From Hypomesus transpacificus (lineage: Eukaryota > Chordata > Actinopteri > Osmeriformes > Osmeridae): a DNA stretch of 64,000 nt. The DNA lies in contig NC_061077.1 of the NCBI RefSeq assembly GCF_021917145.1, positions 7,995,298 to 8,059,297 on the forward strand, given 5' to 3'. Position numbers and translations under genes: made by a program. The notes beneath the pieces were generated by a model, which was given only the letters and a program-made list of their open reading frames with translations, had not been told where the DNA came from and made no database searches. Positions 48,432 to 64,000 of the stretch are shown here, in pieces. Within the stretch, counting starts at the first letter, position 1. Each line of letters opens with the position of its first letter.

Positions 48432-51400
48432 TCAGTCATTCCCTTCTTCCTCATCTGCTTTGCCACCCTTGCTGAGACGCTGGAAGCAGTGGACTGTGGA
48501 GGCTAGGAAGAAGCTGGCCACGATGGCTGCCACAGAAACTGAAATGCCGGAAAAGATGACAATGAGGTAGTCTGTGAGGGTGAGGATACCCCGGCACTCC
48601 CGGAAACTTTCCTCTGAGAGCAGGCTTAAAGACACCCGTTGTCCGTCCAATGGAAGCGAGCACTCCATTCCGTCCATACCTAACAGAACACAGTAGGATG
48701 TCATACCATTATTAGCTAGTATTGTTTGCACTATGCACATATATGTACCAGTATCATCACATCAAAGCTAGGTATATCCTAGTTATTATTAACCAGAACT
48801 ATATATATATATATATTAGATTTGTATGCACACCTACATTATGTTTACATTTGAAATATGTTCTCTCCTATTTCCTATCTCCTAGTACATTTAGCTCTCT
48901 GATGTTTGACAACCCAATAAGATTTATGTCCAATGCTGTTAGAGTTGTATTTTCTAAGACCTGTTCCATTAGTCTAATCTTTCCTACATGTTCATTGATT
49001 TAAGACTGAAAAGCTGCTAGTTTTAAATAGAATCTGTAGTGAATTGTCAGGTGTTAAACTTTTTACGTCCTGGATTGAAGATGGTTGTTTGAGTGCATCA
49101 TAACCAAAGGAATTTATTGTTGTCTTTAATTAACAGACCCAGTGTTGTAGATGTGTGATTTAAAGAGGCTTCATGGGACACCTGTCAGACACATAATTCT
49201 TATTACATAATTTCACTATAATATGAGGATTCACATCCTCTCCCAATAAAATGTCCCTTTTGTGACAGGAAAACACATTTGTAAACATTTTCACTATCTA
49301 TCTGCTTTGGGGCTTTTCACAGAATGTTCGCCTAATCTGCTCCAACCAACCAGTGGTGACCAGACCAGACACCAGATGACAAGAGACAAAGGGGAACATC
49401 CCTCTGGTAAAAGTACATCACAGACAGATGCCACTGCTAGCATAGCATTCACTCAGAATAATCACTTATACACTTGTTAGAATATCTGTTTGGGGGTCAA
49501 ATATGACATTATGGGAAAATTACAGGAGTGTTTAAGGGTTGGAACAGCAACATTACATTATTTTGTTAATATATTATTTTTATGAAACCACTTTTCATTA
49601 TATTTTGCCATTCTGACTTGTCTCATTACATAACCATGGTAAAGGGAATCCTCACAATGTTGTCCTTGAACACAGTGAAGTAAGGGAATAGTTCAATATG
49701 ATATTGGAAAGCTAAAATCACATGAGTGAGAAGCTAAAGATCATATTTATGAGTATTATTTCAATACTGTCAGATTTTGGATACTCTAATCCAACTGAAA
49801 TCATGCACAGTCCGTCCTTTCCCTCCTGTGATCATGAAGGAAGAGTAAATGCTGTTTTAGGCTGTTTTTAGCCTGTCTGTTTTGTAGCTTTGTCCAGCAG
49901 TCAGTAGACATTATTATCAACTCCGACCTTGTATATATCTGTGTGTGTCTCTGTGTGTGTGTTAACGTGTGCATGTGTGCTTGCATGTTTGACAAGAATT
50001 TACGCGTGCATGTGTAGCACTGATGCACACTTAGACCAGAAGGGGTTTTCCAAATGCAAAGGGACTTAGTGACCTCATCACTCTGTGATATTCGAGTCAC
50101 GTGGACTTCCTTGATGCACAACAAGCTCATCCAGACACACGCATAGACGAACACACTCCTCTCTGAGTGTGGAGGGACCCAGAATACAAAATGGAAGGGG
50201 AAATTAAGTCAGCAAGGAGTTCTATCTGATACACGTTGCAACAAAACAATTTATTAAGTGGCATTCCCTCAAAAACGGTATCAATTATGTCTGCTCTCGA
50301 TTACGTCTGTTCAAACTGTGTTTTGAATCTTTGGTGTGAATCTCTGTTGAGTCTATGTTTTTTGTGTAAGTGCCCCTTTGTGGGTGTTTACTTCAAAGAG
50401 GGCATGGTGTCTTTTTACTGTGAGGGAACAGTCTAAACTGTGTCACTGGCATGCTGTCCTCAGTATCAGATCTAGTGTAGCAGTGAATAATACATGCTGG
50501 ATGTTCATCCTTCAACACCACTGGTGACAGGAGAACATGGTGACCTCTATAAATGATTGACGCTTGCTTATCTTAAACACTATTGTAAAATATCCTCATT
50601 GACTAAAATTACAGAAAGATCTAATGAAACTGTTTTCTTTTTCTGTATTCCTACGATCATATATTGTGTGTAGTAGGTCAATCCATCATCTAGAAACACC
50701 CACAGAGAGATCGTTTAACTGGAATATTCATTTGTGGTTACACATGTTGTACTCCAGCCTACCGCAATATTCCTCGATACTTCACACATAGCCTCATCCA
50801 GACCTGGGTCTACAGGTACAAGTACAGTCATCCACAGCAGTCAGGATTTCATTCACATTCTTGTAGGTTATACAAATGGTGCACACAAAAGTATTTCACA
50901 GTGTATGCAAGTACCAATCCACCCAGGTCTTACCCCCTACTGGATGACAAAGAAAGTTTTTTCTTCTCAACTGTGAGGAAACATAGCTACCGTATCATTC
51001 ATTCACATTCAGTTTGATCAATTAAATCATTAACAATCCTTAAAAGTAAAAAATACTTTTTAGACACGCTATTGCATTCAGAAAACCCTAATACGAGGGT
51101 TGAAAGCTTCTTAATCTACCTCTCGGTCTGAAAGACAAAACTATTTATCCAGTAATTAATAGCTGTTGATTGGGATTCTTAGAAATGGAACCATCAACTC
51201 CATTACTGTTACGCTATTAAATCTCTATATTCTCCCGTGTGCAGCTCACAAGAACATCCATCTCCAGTCTGCTGCCTCAATAGATTGACAAGATTATCAT
51301 AGCATGTATCTAGTCTGTCCCCCGAGGTACGAAATTAGAAGAGTAGGTCTGCCTGTGTGTTGTTGAGCTTTAGTGGACACTTGTACACTTGTACACATAC

Positions 51401-53357
51401 TGTGGAGATGATGTGAGCAGTAAAGGGATGCTATTGTACTAGAAGGCAGGGGACTGAAACACATGCAGGACAAGAAGACTTGTTTTGTCCTTAAAGTGGA
51501 CTTTGCTGATACTTCATAACCTACATGGTTCTTATACATCTCTCCATTCACTCCAAGCAAACAGCAAATAAATATCATGACATGAAATACCACAGCTGAC
51601 ATTTTGTTTTTAAAGTACACAAAGGCAAGAGTAACTCAACGTGAAATGTCAGAAGATCTGTTTCCAAAAGTCAGAAAAGCCCAGTTAAAACATTCATACC
51701 ATATGGAGACCCTTCTGTGTATGAAGGTGCAGAAAAGGTGTTTGGAAGAGTTCATGGTTAAACAGTTGAGTTAGACATGATATCTTTTCAGGCCATGCTT
51801 ACCACTGTGCCATCACACAGATATGAAGTGAGCTTTGGACAATGAGAACATATTACATATACTGTCATCTAATGTACTGTACATCCCAAAGTAAGAAGTG
51901 GTAGCCAATGCTGATAGAGTCCTGTGTTACAACTGTAACCTGATCATGTGTTACGACAGTAAGACAGGAAGACTCACATTTTATGTAGACTCGCATAAAA
52001 AAACATGCATCCAATTTTTATTTTCCAGGTTTAGTGTTGCTGTGTAATGGCACCTGGTCAAGTACATATACGTGTCCTGTTGTGACTTTGATTTTGCCCA
52101 GGAGTCATTGCAATCTATTCTAATATTTCCTATAAACATTTGTATTTATTCATGCAACATTTGAATCTGACATCCAAAATTATAAGCCTACGTCTTGCAC
52201 TACTTTATTTTAGATTAGATGGATGGATTTTAGCAGGCAGTAGTCAAGCGTCAAAAAATGAGACCTGCACATATCATGTAAGGGACAACACATTCATTAT
52301 CAGAGGCCATTCTCTAACCATATGTTTCATTCATTATTCATACAAAAGCAAATGTGGACAGATGGATTTGGGTAGATTTTACAACACTGGGATGATTCTT
52401 TTTTTGTGTACAAAATACATCAAATTGTATTAGATACCTTCTTTGAAGTTCTGAATTTCTATAAAGAACACATTGCATTTGACCTTAGCAATGACGTTGT
52501 TACTATATCTAAATGTCGTTTTGTTTTTGGTCAGTATGTTTTTATAATCATGACATTTGAAAGTTATACATGACGTATATTAGTCTCACAAATGAGCCAA
52601 CCTTTGTGACATTGCATAAGAAACAAGTTAGTTGTTGGGATTAGCACAAAATAGTTATTTTCTATGTCATACACTAGCATGGCATAAAAATTGTAAACAC
52701 ACTCTTTAAGCAGCTTAGCTCACCCGTTGGAAGCTTGTTCTGGTTCTCCGTCAGCCACACAAATAGTTTGGCAAAGTGACAGTTGCAGATCCAGGGGTTG
52801 CCCTCCAGGCGTAGTAACCGCAGGGAGGGCAGGTGCTCCAGGACCCCTACGTCGAGGCCTACAAGGCCGTTTCTCTCCAGCTCCAGCTCCCTCAGAGAGG
52901 TCAGGCCCTGGAAGGCATCCGTGTCCACCATGGTCAGGTAGGGGTTATTTCCCAGGCGAAGTTTGATGAGGTTTCGAGACTCCCCAAAGGTTCCTGAGGG
53001 GATTTCTGTCAGGTTGTTGCTGCCCAGGTCCAGGAAGACCAGTCTGGAGGAGGTGCTGAGTGTTCCAGGCTCCAGCCTGTTCAGGGAGTTGTTCCTTAGG
53101 TCCAAGTAGACCAGGTCACTGTACAGAACCAGGAAGTCAGAGGGGATCCAGGGAATCCAGTTGTCGGAGAGCAAGAGGCGCCGCACGTCCAAGGGAATGG
53201 AATCCGGGAGGCGGGTGAGACTTTGGCCGGTGCAGTCCACTGTGTGGTGGTCCGGACACAGGCAGCTGGAAGGGCAGTATTGGCCCCGTGTGAGCAAGGT
53301 GGAGGACAGCAAGGCAAGGAAAGGCTGAAGCCAGTTAATGCATGGTAACATTGTCAA
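48432..53357 (-). CDS. lrrc38: LRRC38, leucine-rich repeat BK-channel gamma auxiliary subunit
   Basis: Two exons, 52724-53357 and 48432-48679, split at ACG-G/GT and totalling 882 nt, 293 aa (human about 294). Seen: a signal peptide ending about TRGQ, an LRRNT cysteine cluster (CPSSCLC), leucine-rich repeats, an LRRCT (NPWICNC), a single membrane span (YLIVIFSGISVSVAAIVASFF) and a short basic-then-acidic tail ending EEEGND. Known: LRRC38 is the gamma-4 relative of LRRC26, which shifts BK (KCNMA1) voltage dependence at the plasma membrane. The intron is about 4 kb. The first ATG is at 53357, with another two codons in; either could start translation. The exon layout matches the family, where the second exon carries the membrane span. 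Confidence 0.95.
48680..52723. other. lrrc38 intron
   Basis: AT-rich intron of about 4 kb with a short (AT)n run near 48801-48818. I see no nested gene on either strand. Confidence 0.7.
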
Positions 53358-54237
53358 GGGGAGGGGAGCTGAGAGGGAGAGTGGGTTTCTTTAGGTAGGG
53401 AAGAGGGAAAAGAAGACTGGTGAGCAGGTCAGAAAGAAGTGAGGATGGGGACGTTGGGTAAGATGAAGGGAAGGGGAAATCAAGGAAGGGGAAGGGGAAG
53501 GTAAGGATGAAAGAGAGGAGTCAATGTCCTAGCGCTGGCATCTTTCTTTCTCTTGGAGTGTAATCTACAAAAGGCCGGCCATCGAGCGGCGAGAGAGACA
53601 CGGAACGGCGTTTTCCAGGAGATCATGTAGCATGCAGTCTGGCTAGAATAGCAGCCTGCTGGCTTTTAGAGAATAAGGGGAGGAGTAATAGAGAGAGGGA
53701 GCGATGCGAGTGAGAAAGAGAGAAAGAGTGTGTGTGTGTGTCTGTGGGGGGGGGAGGGATTAACACAGAGGTAAATAGAGACCAGAGACTGAGAGACACG
53801 GAGGGAGGGGGACACAGTAAGAAGTAGTGTGCTGGGAGGCAGGGGGTGTAGACTTGCAGGGTCAATCCTGTGTGCCTCATTAACCCTGTGTTAGACAGTT
53901 AATGAGGGAGGCCGACTGTGTGCGTGACCCAGAAGACTACCCCGCAAGGTTTCCAATGGGAAAACAATACTGACAGCGTGGACAGTTGTCTCTGCGCCTC
54001 TCTGTGCTTTTCACGCTGCAGGGTGTCAGAGAAATCCAGTGTCGTTCATCAAATCCCACGTTATATTCCCAGACCACATGTGATATGATGATGTCAGAGG
54101 ATCCTGGGAGGAGGTGTGGTCATATGGGCTGTGATCCTCGGGAATCGTGAGCATCTCTTCCCTCCCTTTCCCTTTTCGTTGCATGATTTCATGTTTGGTG
54201 GATAGGGACGTGTGGGGGGGTGTCCTATCGCTGTTCT

Positions 54238-54251
54238 GTTGCCATGACAAC
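54238..54251. promoter_or_regulatory. RFX X-box GTTGCCATGACAAC
   Basis: One base from the symmetric RFX consensus GTTGCCATGGCAAC. It lies about 0.9 kb upstream of the lrrc38 start codon. It could act on lrrc38; that is inference from position. Confidence 0.45.
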
Positions 54252-55084
54252 AGGCTCTAAACATCCACCATGAACAAATGTCCTTAAAGTGTCATGTTGA
54301 GAAAACCCTCTCTTGACAGCTTACCACGACGAGGTGATTCAATTGTCTTGTGCTATCTTCTTCCGATGAGCAACAGGCTGAATGACTGACATCGAATAAC
54401 ACAAACACTGTGGAGCTCTTTGGAGCAGATTCCAATGATGAATGGTGAAATATTATGTGCGCAAGATTGTGTGCATAAAATATGTTATTTGTACAGATAC
54501 AGTGCAAATGCATTAAATTATATTTTTATGTATATTTTGTTGTATGTTCTATTTGTGCAATACATTTATGGGAATTTGATGGTGATAACCATTGCCAGTT
54601 CTGCGAGGTTAGGTAGCTGTAATGTCACATTGACACCTTGTCAGTATTTATGCCATTTTTGAGTATGCTGAATGAAAGTTTAAATAATTTGAAAAAGATT
54701 AGAATTGGCTTTTCTCATGACCCTTTGCTTTTATAAACACAAGGACTACAAAAAGCTGAAAGTCAACACAACAATATATATATATCTCAATATCGTTTCT
54801 TGAAACAAAAATGAAAATATTGTTTTTATTAATAGGTCAGTGCAGGGATTCCCTGTGGGGACAACTGACTGAGAGGAGGAACAGGCAAATGTTAAATCCC
54901 ACAGCTGAAGTTTATATGTAAATAAATGATGAATGTCATTTGCTGCCTGGTGTTTGCCACTGTGGGTAAACAGGCAGATGCAGGGTGCAGGGAGGTGGTC
55001 GGGTGCTATGGAAAAGCCACTGGGCACAGGAAAGCTGCAAATGGCTCCAACTCACTTTTGCAAATGCCACCTCACTTTTGCAAT

Positions 55085-55120
55085 GGCCTCAGTGTCCCAA
55101 ACATCTAAGACACTGAGGCC
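55085..55120. repeat. perfect 12-bp inverted repeat with 12-nt loop
   Basis: GGCCTCAGTGTC at 55085-55096 pairs with GACACTGAGGCC at 55109-55120. Intergenic. No function assigned. Confidence 0.7.
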
Positions 55121-58100
55121 CAACTGTCACTCTCTAAATTGTGCTTAAGCAGGTGTGACACTGTCCTGCATGCCCAGCATGCCCGCTGCTGGTGTGCCAG
55201 GTTAGGGTGCCAGTCAAGGACAGAAACAGGAGAGGTGATGCCACTGTGCAAGGTTACACATACAGTCAGTTACCCAAGGGGATTTATAGTGGACGGAAAC
55301 CTGAGATGAGCTGTGTGTGTGCTTGTGTGTGTGTTTGTTGATGTGGGGGTCTGTGAGTGAGAGGATATAGTGGGAGGTGGAGAGGTCCACAAATGTTTGT
55401 ATCCTCCAAACGATACACACCTGCCAATGGCAAAACTGGAACAAGGCTAACAGCAATGTGAATCCCCCTGCATGTCTGTGGTGTAAGTCTACACTGTTAA
55501 TGTTGCAAAAAGGTCAATACTATTTGCACCAGTGAAAAGTACTGAAGGTTAGGCTCATAGTACAATTCACAGCTAAAACAGATGGTAACAGACCAGTCTG
55601 TTCCAATTCTTCCAACCATTGTGTTTCATAGATATGGCAGCTAGGACACACACACCAGACATACACACAAAACTAGACATACATACACCTTAGAAAGATA
55701 AGTGCAGATGGATGCAGACAACATTTAGAAGGAGGGCTGTAAAGGGAGATGTGTCAAATGAGGGTAGTAAGTGGACACGAAAGTCCCCCATTACCCAGAT
55801 TATAGGTATGAACACCATCTTTCTTCAAAAGTTTACACAAATCAGAAAAATCACTAATATAATGGAAAAATATTCTGACAGCTGTTGGACATTGCAGAAT
55901 TTCGATGTAAAGATTTGTTAGACAATGAAGACCAACTGGACAACACTACATCTAAAACCCACCCTTTTTTGATAAATGTATCAAGTGTTGAATACTGTAT
56001 ATTTTAGTTTTTCTTAGGAATAATGTCACTGTTGTCATGAAGCTTTTAATGACACAGAACTATCAGACAAGGGACATACATGCTACACAAATCTGTATTT
56101 TATAAATTTGTGGCCATAGCCACAGCCAAGCTTACAATTCTGAAATGTCTTTTGAAAACATTAAATTATTCAGGTCACATTTGCAAACAGGGATGGCCAA
56201 GTACCTTGATGTGGTCTCTATTTCCCCCTTGTGTTCAGTGTCGATATTGACAGTACTTTCATTTTATGAAATTCATAAAATATTTTATTCATTCATTGAT
56301 GGGCTAAACTTAAGTAAAGGAAGCCACCGTTTCAGCAGTTATAGAACATCTTCCATAGCTGGGTAACTGGCAACCATTAAATATTTTAACCATAAGTCAC
56401 AGGCAGCAGGTTATGGAGATGATGATGTCTGCGAAGGTAAGTATGTTGCATAATGAGAGAGCGTGTATCTTTACACTCCTTGATAGTTAAATTGATAGGA
56501 GAAATTATGAATCTGGCCTAGATACCATTATTTTAGGATACCTCATTGAAATATAAATGCTTTCTTGTCTGTCAAAAAGTAACATAAATGTTACTTTAAC
56601 AAAACTCAACAAAAAAGCAATCATGCACATTTTGAAAACACAAACACACATAGGCAAGCCACATCAGGAGTCATTCTGACAGAGTTTCGCCTCAAAAAGA
56701 ATCTCTTATCACCAGGGTATCACTACTGGCGAAAACCGCTTTGTAAGAGCCAAAGCAATTCCAGGGTGAGACACAATGGTAAATGTCCCAGTGATGAGAC
56801 AAAATGACATGGCTCAGAGACTGAATGTAATGTATTTTCGTTTATTTAGGACAGTCCCTACGAGGCCCCAGTTTGTTGTAGTTTTTTCTTTTTTTGTCTT
56901 TTTTTCTACAAAATAGACCAATAACAGTATTACAAATAATTAAAATCATTACATCATTCACAGGGATACAGTCATTTGTACATTTATACAGAAACAGAGA
57001 TAAAGGTTCAAATTGCAATCACAGTGGCAGGGACTGAGAGGAGAGGTGTGAAAGGCCCAATGTGTTTTAGGGACACCTGGAGTGGCATGACAGTGCGAGA
57101 GAGTGGACAGAATATTGTTTAAAGGTAAATAGATGCAGCAGTGCAGTTCTAACTTGGGATCACCATATGGAAGAATATAAGTACAGTGCACAGTGTAAGA
57201 GTTATTTTATACATTGAAACAATTACAAAAAATGTGCATGAATACTGTACATGGAGAGAGAACAATAATGTTGACTTGAGGTCTGGTGGGGGCATCCATT
57301 TTGGTTTACTTTGTTTACAGACAGCCATACAGAGATGACTGACTTCTGAGATTACAGCAGCAGCAAAAACCAAAATGTATTTTCATCACTCAACTTTGAA
57401 ACTGTGTGAACTTTCTTTACACAGCCTCCTTTGCGTTTTAAAAGAGTAAGATGCTGTGTTATGTCAGTATTTGTCAAATGCTTTTGTTTCTTACTGAAAT
57501 ATATGTTCATGATAAGGAGTGTGTTTCTATTGACAGCCATATGATGTTCATATTTTACCAAACATTAAGCAAACAAGAATGAATTTGCCAAAGGTATGCT
57601 ATGCATTGTAAACATTTGGGACAATGTGCATCCTTTTGTATGTTCACTCCATGCTTTCCATTGTAGTTAGTTTGACAGGATATCAAGAACACAATTCATA
57701 CAAGGGCACAAAAAATTGTACAACTGGTATTTGGAAGCACTTTAAAACAACAGCTCTATTGAAGTATTGTATCTTATCATAATTATAAATTAATCAAACG
57801 TGGAAGCCAGGAAGTAATATCGAAACAGAGGCTTGACCTAGATATTGATCATTGAGCTGTCTAGTCACATCATGATGTACTGTGTCTAGATCATATTGTA
57901 CTACTGCAGCTCTGGGTTGGAAGGTTTATAAAACTGTGACTAAATATGCTGTTGTACAACGGTTCAATAACATTGGTAGTATGATAGTAATATGAAGTGG
58001 AGATATGATTCTAATGGGTACCTTAATTGTACCAATAGAAAAATATCAATGACTTGTGGCAAATGGCTAATGGTGAAGTGCTGAGACACATTGGAAGTGT

Positions 58101-59375
58101 GCAGGCACTGCAGCACTTAAGGATCCCACAGATTTTTGGCTGCTTGTAACAACACTTGTTAAAAACTGTTTAAAAAGTTTTCATGCTGATCCCTGAACCT
58201 CAAATACAGTACAGTATGGAGTGTCAATGTGTAAACGTGTAGTGACCTGTGCTGGCACAATAAGGAAGAGGTATGCCTATATATACCATACTGTAGGTAT
58301 TGTATGTTCCTATACAAAAGTGTTTACATGTTTAAAAAAAAAGAAAGAAAGAAGATGTTTCTAATGTCATCACTTGCAAAACAATCAGCATAATTGTCTC
58401 TGGGATGATTCATTACCATGTGCTTCTTTGCTTTTCTGACAATATCCCCGTGCATGACTTTTATTAGATTGAGTGGAAATTCACAAATCTATTGTCAAAG
58501 GTAAATGGTTGTCATAGCAGTACAGTATAAAAATCACAAAACATTATCTCAAAATATTTAAAAAGAAACAAATATGTATACATGTGGGAATAGTATTTCA
58601 GTGGAGTCTTCTAAAACCAGGCTCCCTTTAGAATCATTTCCCACTTTGTGTGGTGAGCTGCCATATTGGCAATTACAATACACCTGGCCTCATACCGAAA
58701 TGTGGCCATTTTGAACCATAAAGGTGCTTTTTTCATAAAATGACAAAAACTCTTCATAAATCCTTAAAACATACAGTAGTAGAGAAAATCATGGGAAATA
58801 TATATCAAAATGTTTTGAGGAAGTGCACATCTTACTTAATCATTCAAGGTAAACATACAAACCAAAAAATAAGAATGCTTTATTTTACAATCCTATCATA
58901 CAATTCATAGCAACTACTTAGGGTCAACTCTAAAATGCCTTTGTGGCAATCACTTTCATGTGTATGTATTTACTTGACACTAGGCTGCAATTAGAGATAT
59001 AATATGCTTAAATCATGAACTCATCAAATGTTCATGGTACTGTAATTATGGAATAGGTGGTATAGATGTGTTACTATGTTTCTTTAATTTAAGAGACTAT
59101 AGAATAAAGCATTTCTAAAAAGTATGGCAAACAAAAAATACATTGCAACTGAGTCAGTCACATTTACAATGACACAAATTGCATGTTAATGTTAACAGTT
59201 TGTTGTTTAAAGAAGCTAGCAGCATTCAACTGCTGCAGACTATTGGTGTGACAAAAACAGAAAGTCAAATGCATCTGATATGTACAAGAAAAATGACATG
59301 CATGGTTCAGTACATTTACAAGTTGTTGTTTCAGAATGTTGAAAGAGTGCTTCGGTTATAAAAAGTTTTTTTTTT

Positions 59376-59426
59376 TGAGAGACAGAGAGATAGAGAGAGA
59401 GGGAGAGAGAGAAAGATAGAGAGAAA
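59376..59426. repeat. GA-rich simple repeat
   Basis: GAGA/GATA-type purine run following a T-run on the plus strand, in presumed ephb2 3' flank. Confidence 0.85.
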
Positions 59427-60203
59427 TGGGAAGTGTAGGAAACAGAACTATTCATTACACCTTTTTCGCCGTGTAATCAGGATGTTATTCACAGGGTCAG
59501 TCAGTTCTCCTGGGCCAGGCTGTTTCAGAAGATGAGAGCCATTTGAGGAGCTTCTGTTTTTTCCAGCTCATAACCCTTGTTACAGACCATGTCAAAGCAT
59601 GCAAGACCATGGAACTACACAGTTCTTTCACTTGTTCATATTGCCTACCCACAAATCGTTCGCTCTATTCAGAATGCTGGTCAGGTCTGCTGAATAATAT
59701 CAGAGCTGGATGGTAGAGAATGATGTGGAGGTCCCACAAGGCAGGGTCCCAACACTTTTCATTAAAGGCCCTTTTAAAGGGCAGGTTCTCTGCTTCATTT
59801 CCACCTGGGAGTCAACATAAATAATATACAACATACATAAACAAAGTCATACTAGTTAACAAAGACTGCAGCTTCAGAAAGAATACACAGAGAGACTGAA
59901 GTCAGACTTGACACGGTTGTAGACTCAGGACTGCTGCTGACTGCACAAAGGGACTGCTGCAGTTCTAACTGAACATAAAACTGAGCAGACTGGACAGAGG
60001 ATGTGAGGGCTGTGGTTTTCTAACTATCATGGAGCACAGTGAGTAACTGAACACAGCTACCAACTAAACTGTCCAGTCCGGCAGAGGGTGTGAGTTGGGT
60101 GAAGTGTGGGGTTTAGTGGGGCCCACAGTCTGAGACAAAGACCAGGCTGGGGCCGAGGCCTGGGGATAGGGGTCCTGGCTTGATGTCCTCCCCATATTTA
60201 AGG

Positions 60204-64000
<3,797 letters not shown>

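Larger units (their letters stand above)
53358..60203. other. intergenic region between lrrc38 and ephb2
   Basis: The left part holds the lrrc38 promoter and 5' UTR (purine-rich stretch 53450-53520) and an RFX X-box at 54238. Small hairpin at 55085-55120. At about 56840-57200 a T-rich stretch followed by moderately GC sequence might be an old transposable element. The right end (about 59.4-60.2 kb) is probably ephb2 3' UTR, with a GA repeat at 59376-59426. No coding exon recognised. Confidence 0.5.

Overview
The window is vertebrate nuclear DNA, almost certainly from a ray-finned fish. It carries multi-exon genes with GT-AG introns, clear orthologues of human genes that sit mostly on chromosome 1p36, compact introns, many simple repeats and one tRNA-derived SINE whose body resembles a dispersed family common in teleosts. 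I cannot name the species from sequence alone.

Layout, left to right. (1) 538-3564, minus: a gene I read as a fish SPATA31-like (FAM75/DUF4599-type) protein, with a short membrane-anchor first exon and one long exon holding repeated LLG / IQHxWGLP modules. (2) 4560-7417, plus: dhrs3, a complete six-exon retinaldehyde reductase of 302 aa, head-to-head with (1). (3) 10502-41351, minus: vps13d, complete. I placed 69 coding exons by eye; they total 13,293 nt, stay in phase at every junction and predict 4,430 aa. A likely non-coding first exon and a perfect CLEAR/E-box palindrome lie at 42.46-42.61 kb. (4) 48432-53357, minus: lrrc38, two exons, 293 aa, a BK-channel gamma-type auxiliary subunit. 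(5) 60204 to the window edge, minus: the 3' twelve coding exons of ephb2 (second FN3 domain, membrane span, kinase, SAM, PDZ ligand). The gene continues beyond base 64000.

The genes do not form an operon or a pathway. dhrs3 (retinoid homeostasis) and vps13d (lipid transfer, mitochondrial and peroxisomal maintenance) are neighbours in human too and sit tail-to-tail here. lrrc38 and ephb2 are further apart in human and are close together here.

Items most worth a second look: the SPATA31-like gene in a fish and its unresolved micro-exon; the CLEAR palindrome upstream of vps13d; a near-perfect 37-bp inverted repeat filling a small vps13d intron; a GC-AG intron in vps13d; a 0.7-kb polypurine/polypyrimidine tract; and a Val-to-Gly change in a conserved EphB2 kinase motif. 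I found no CRISPR array, phage, bacterial operon or classical tRNA/rRNA gene.
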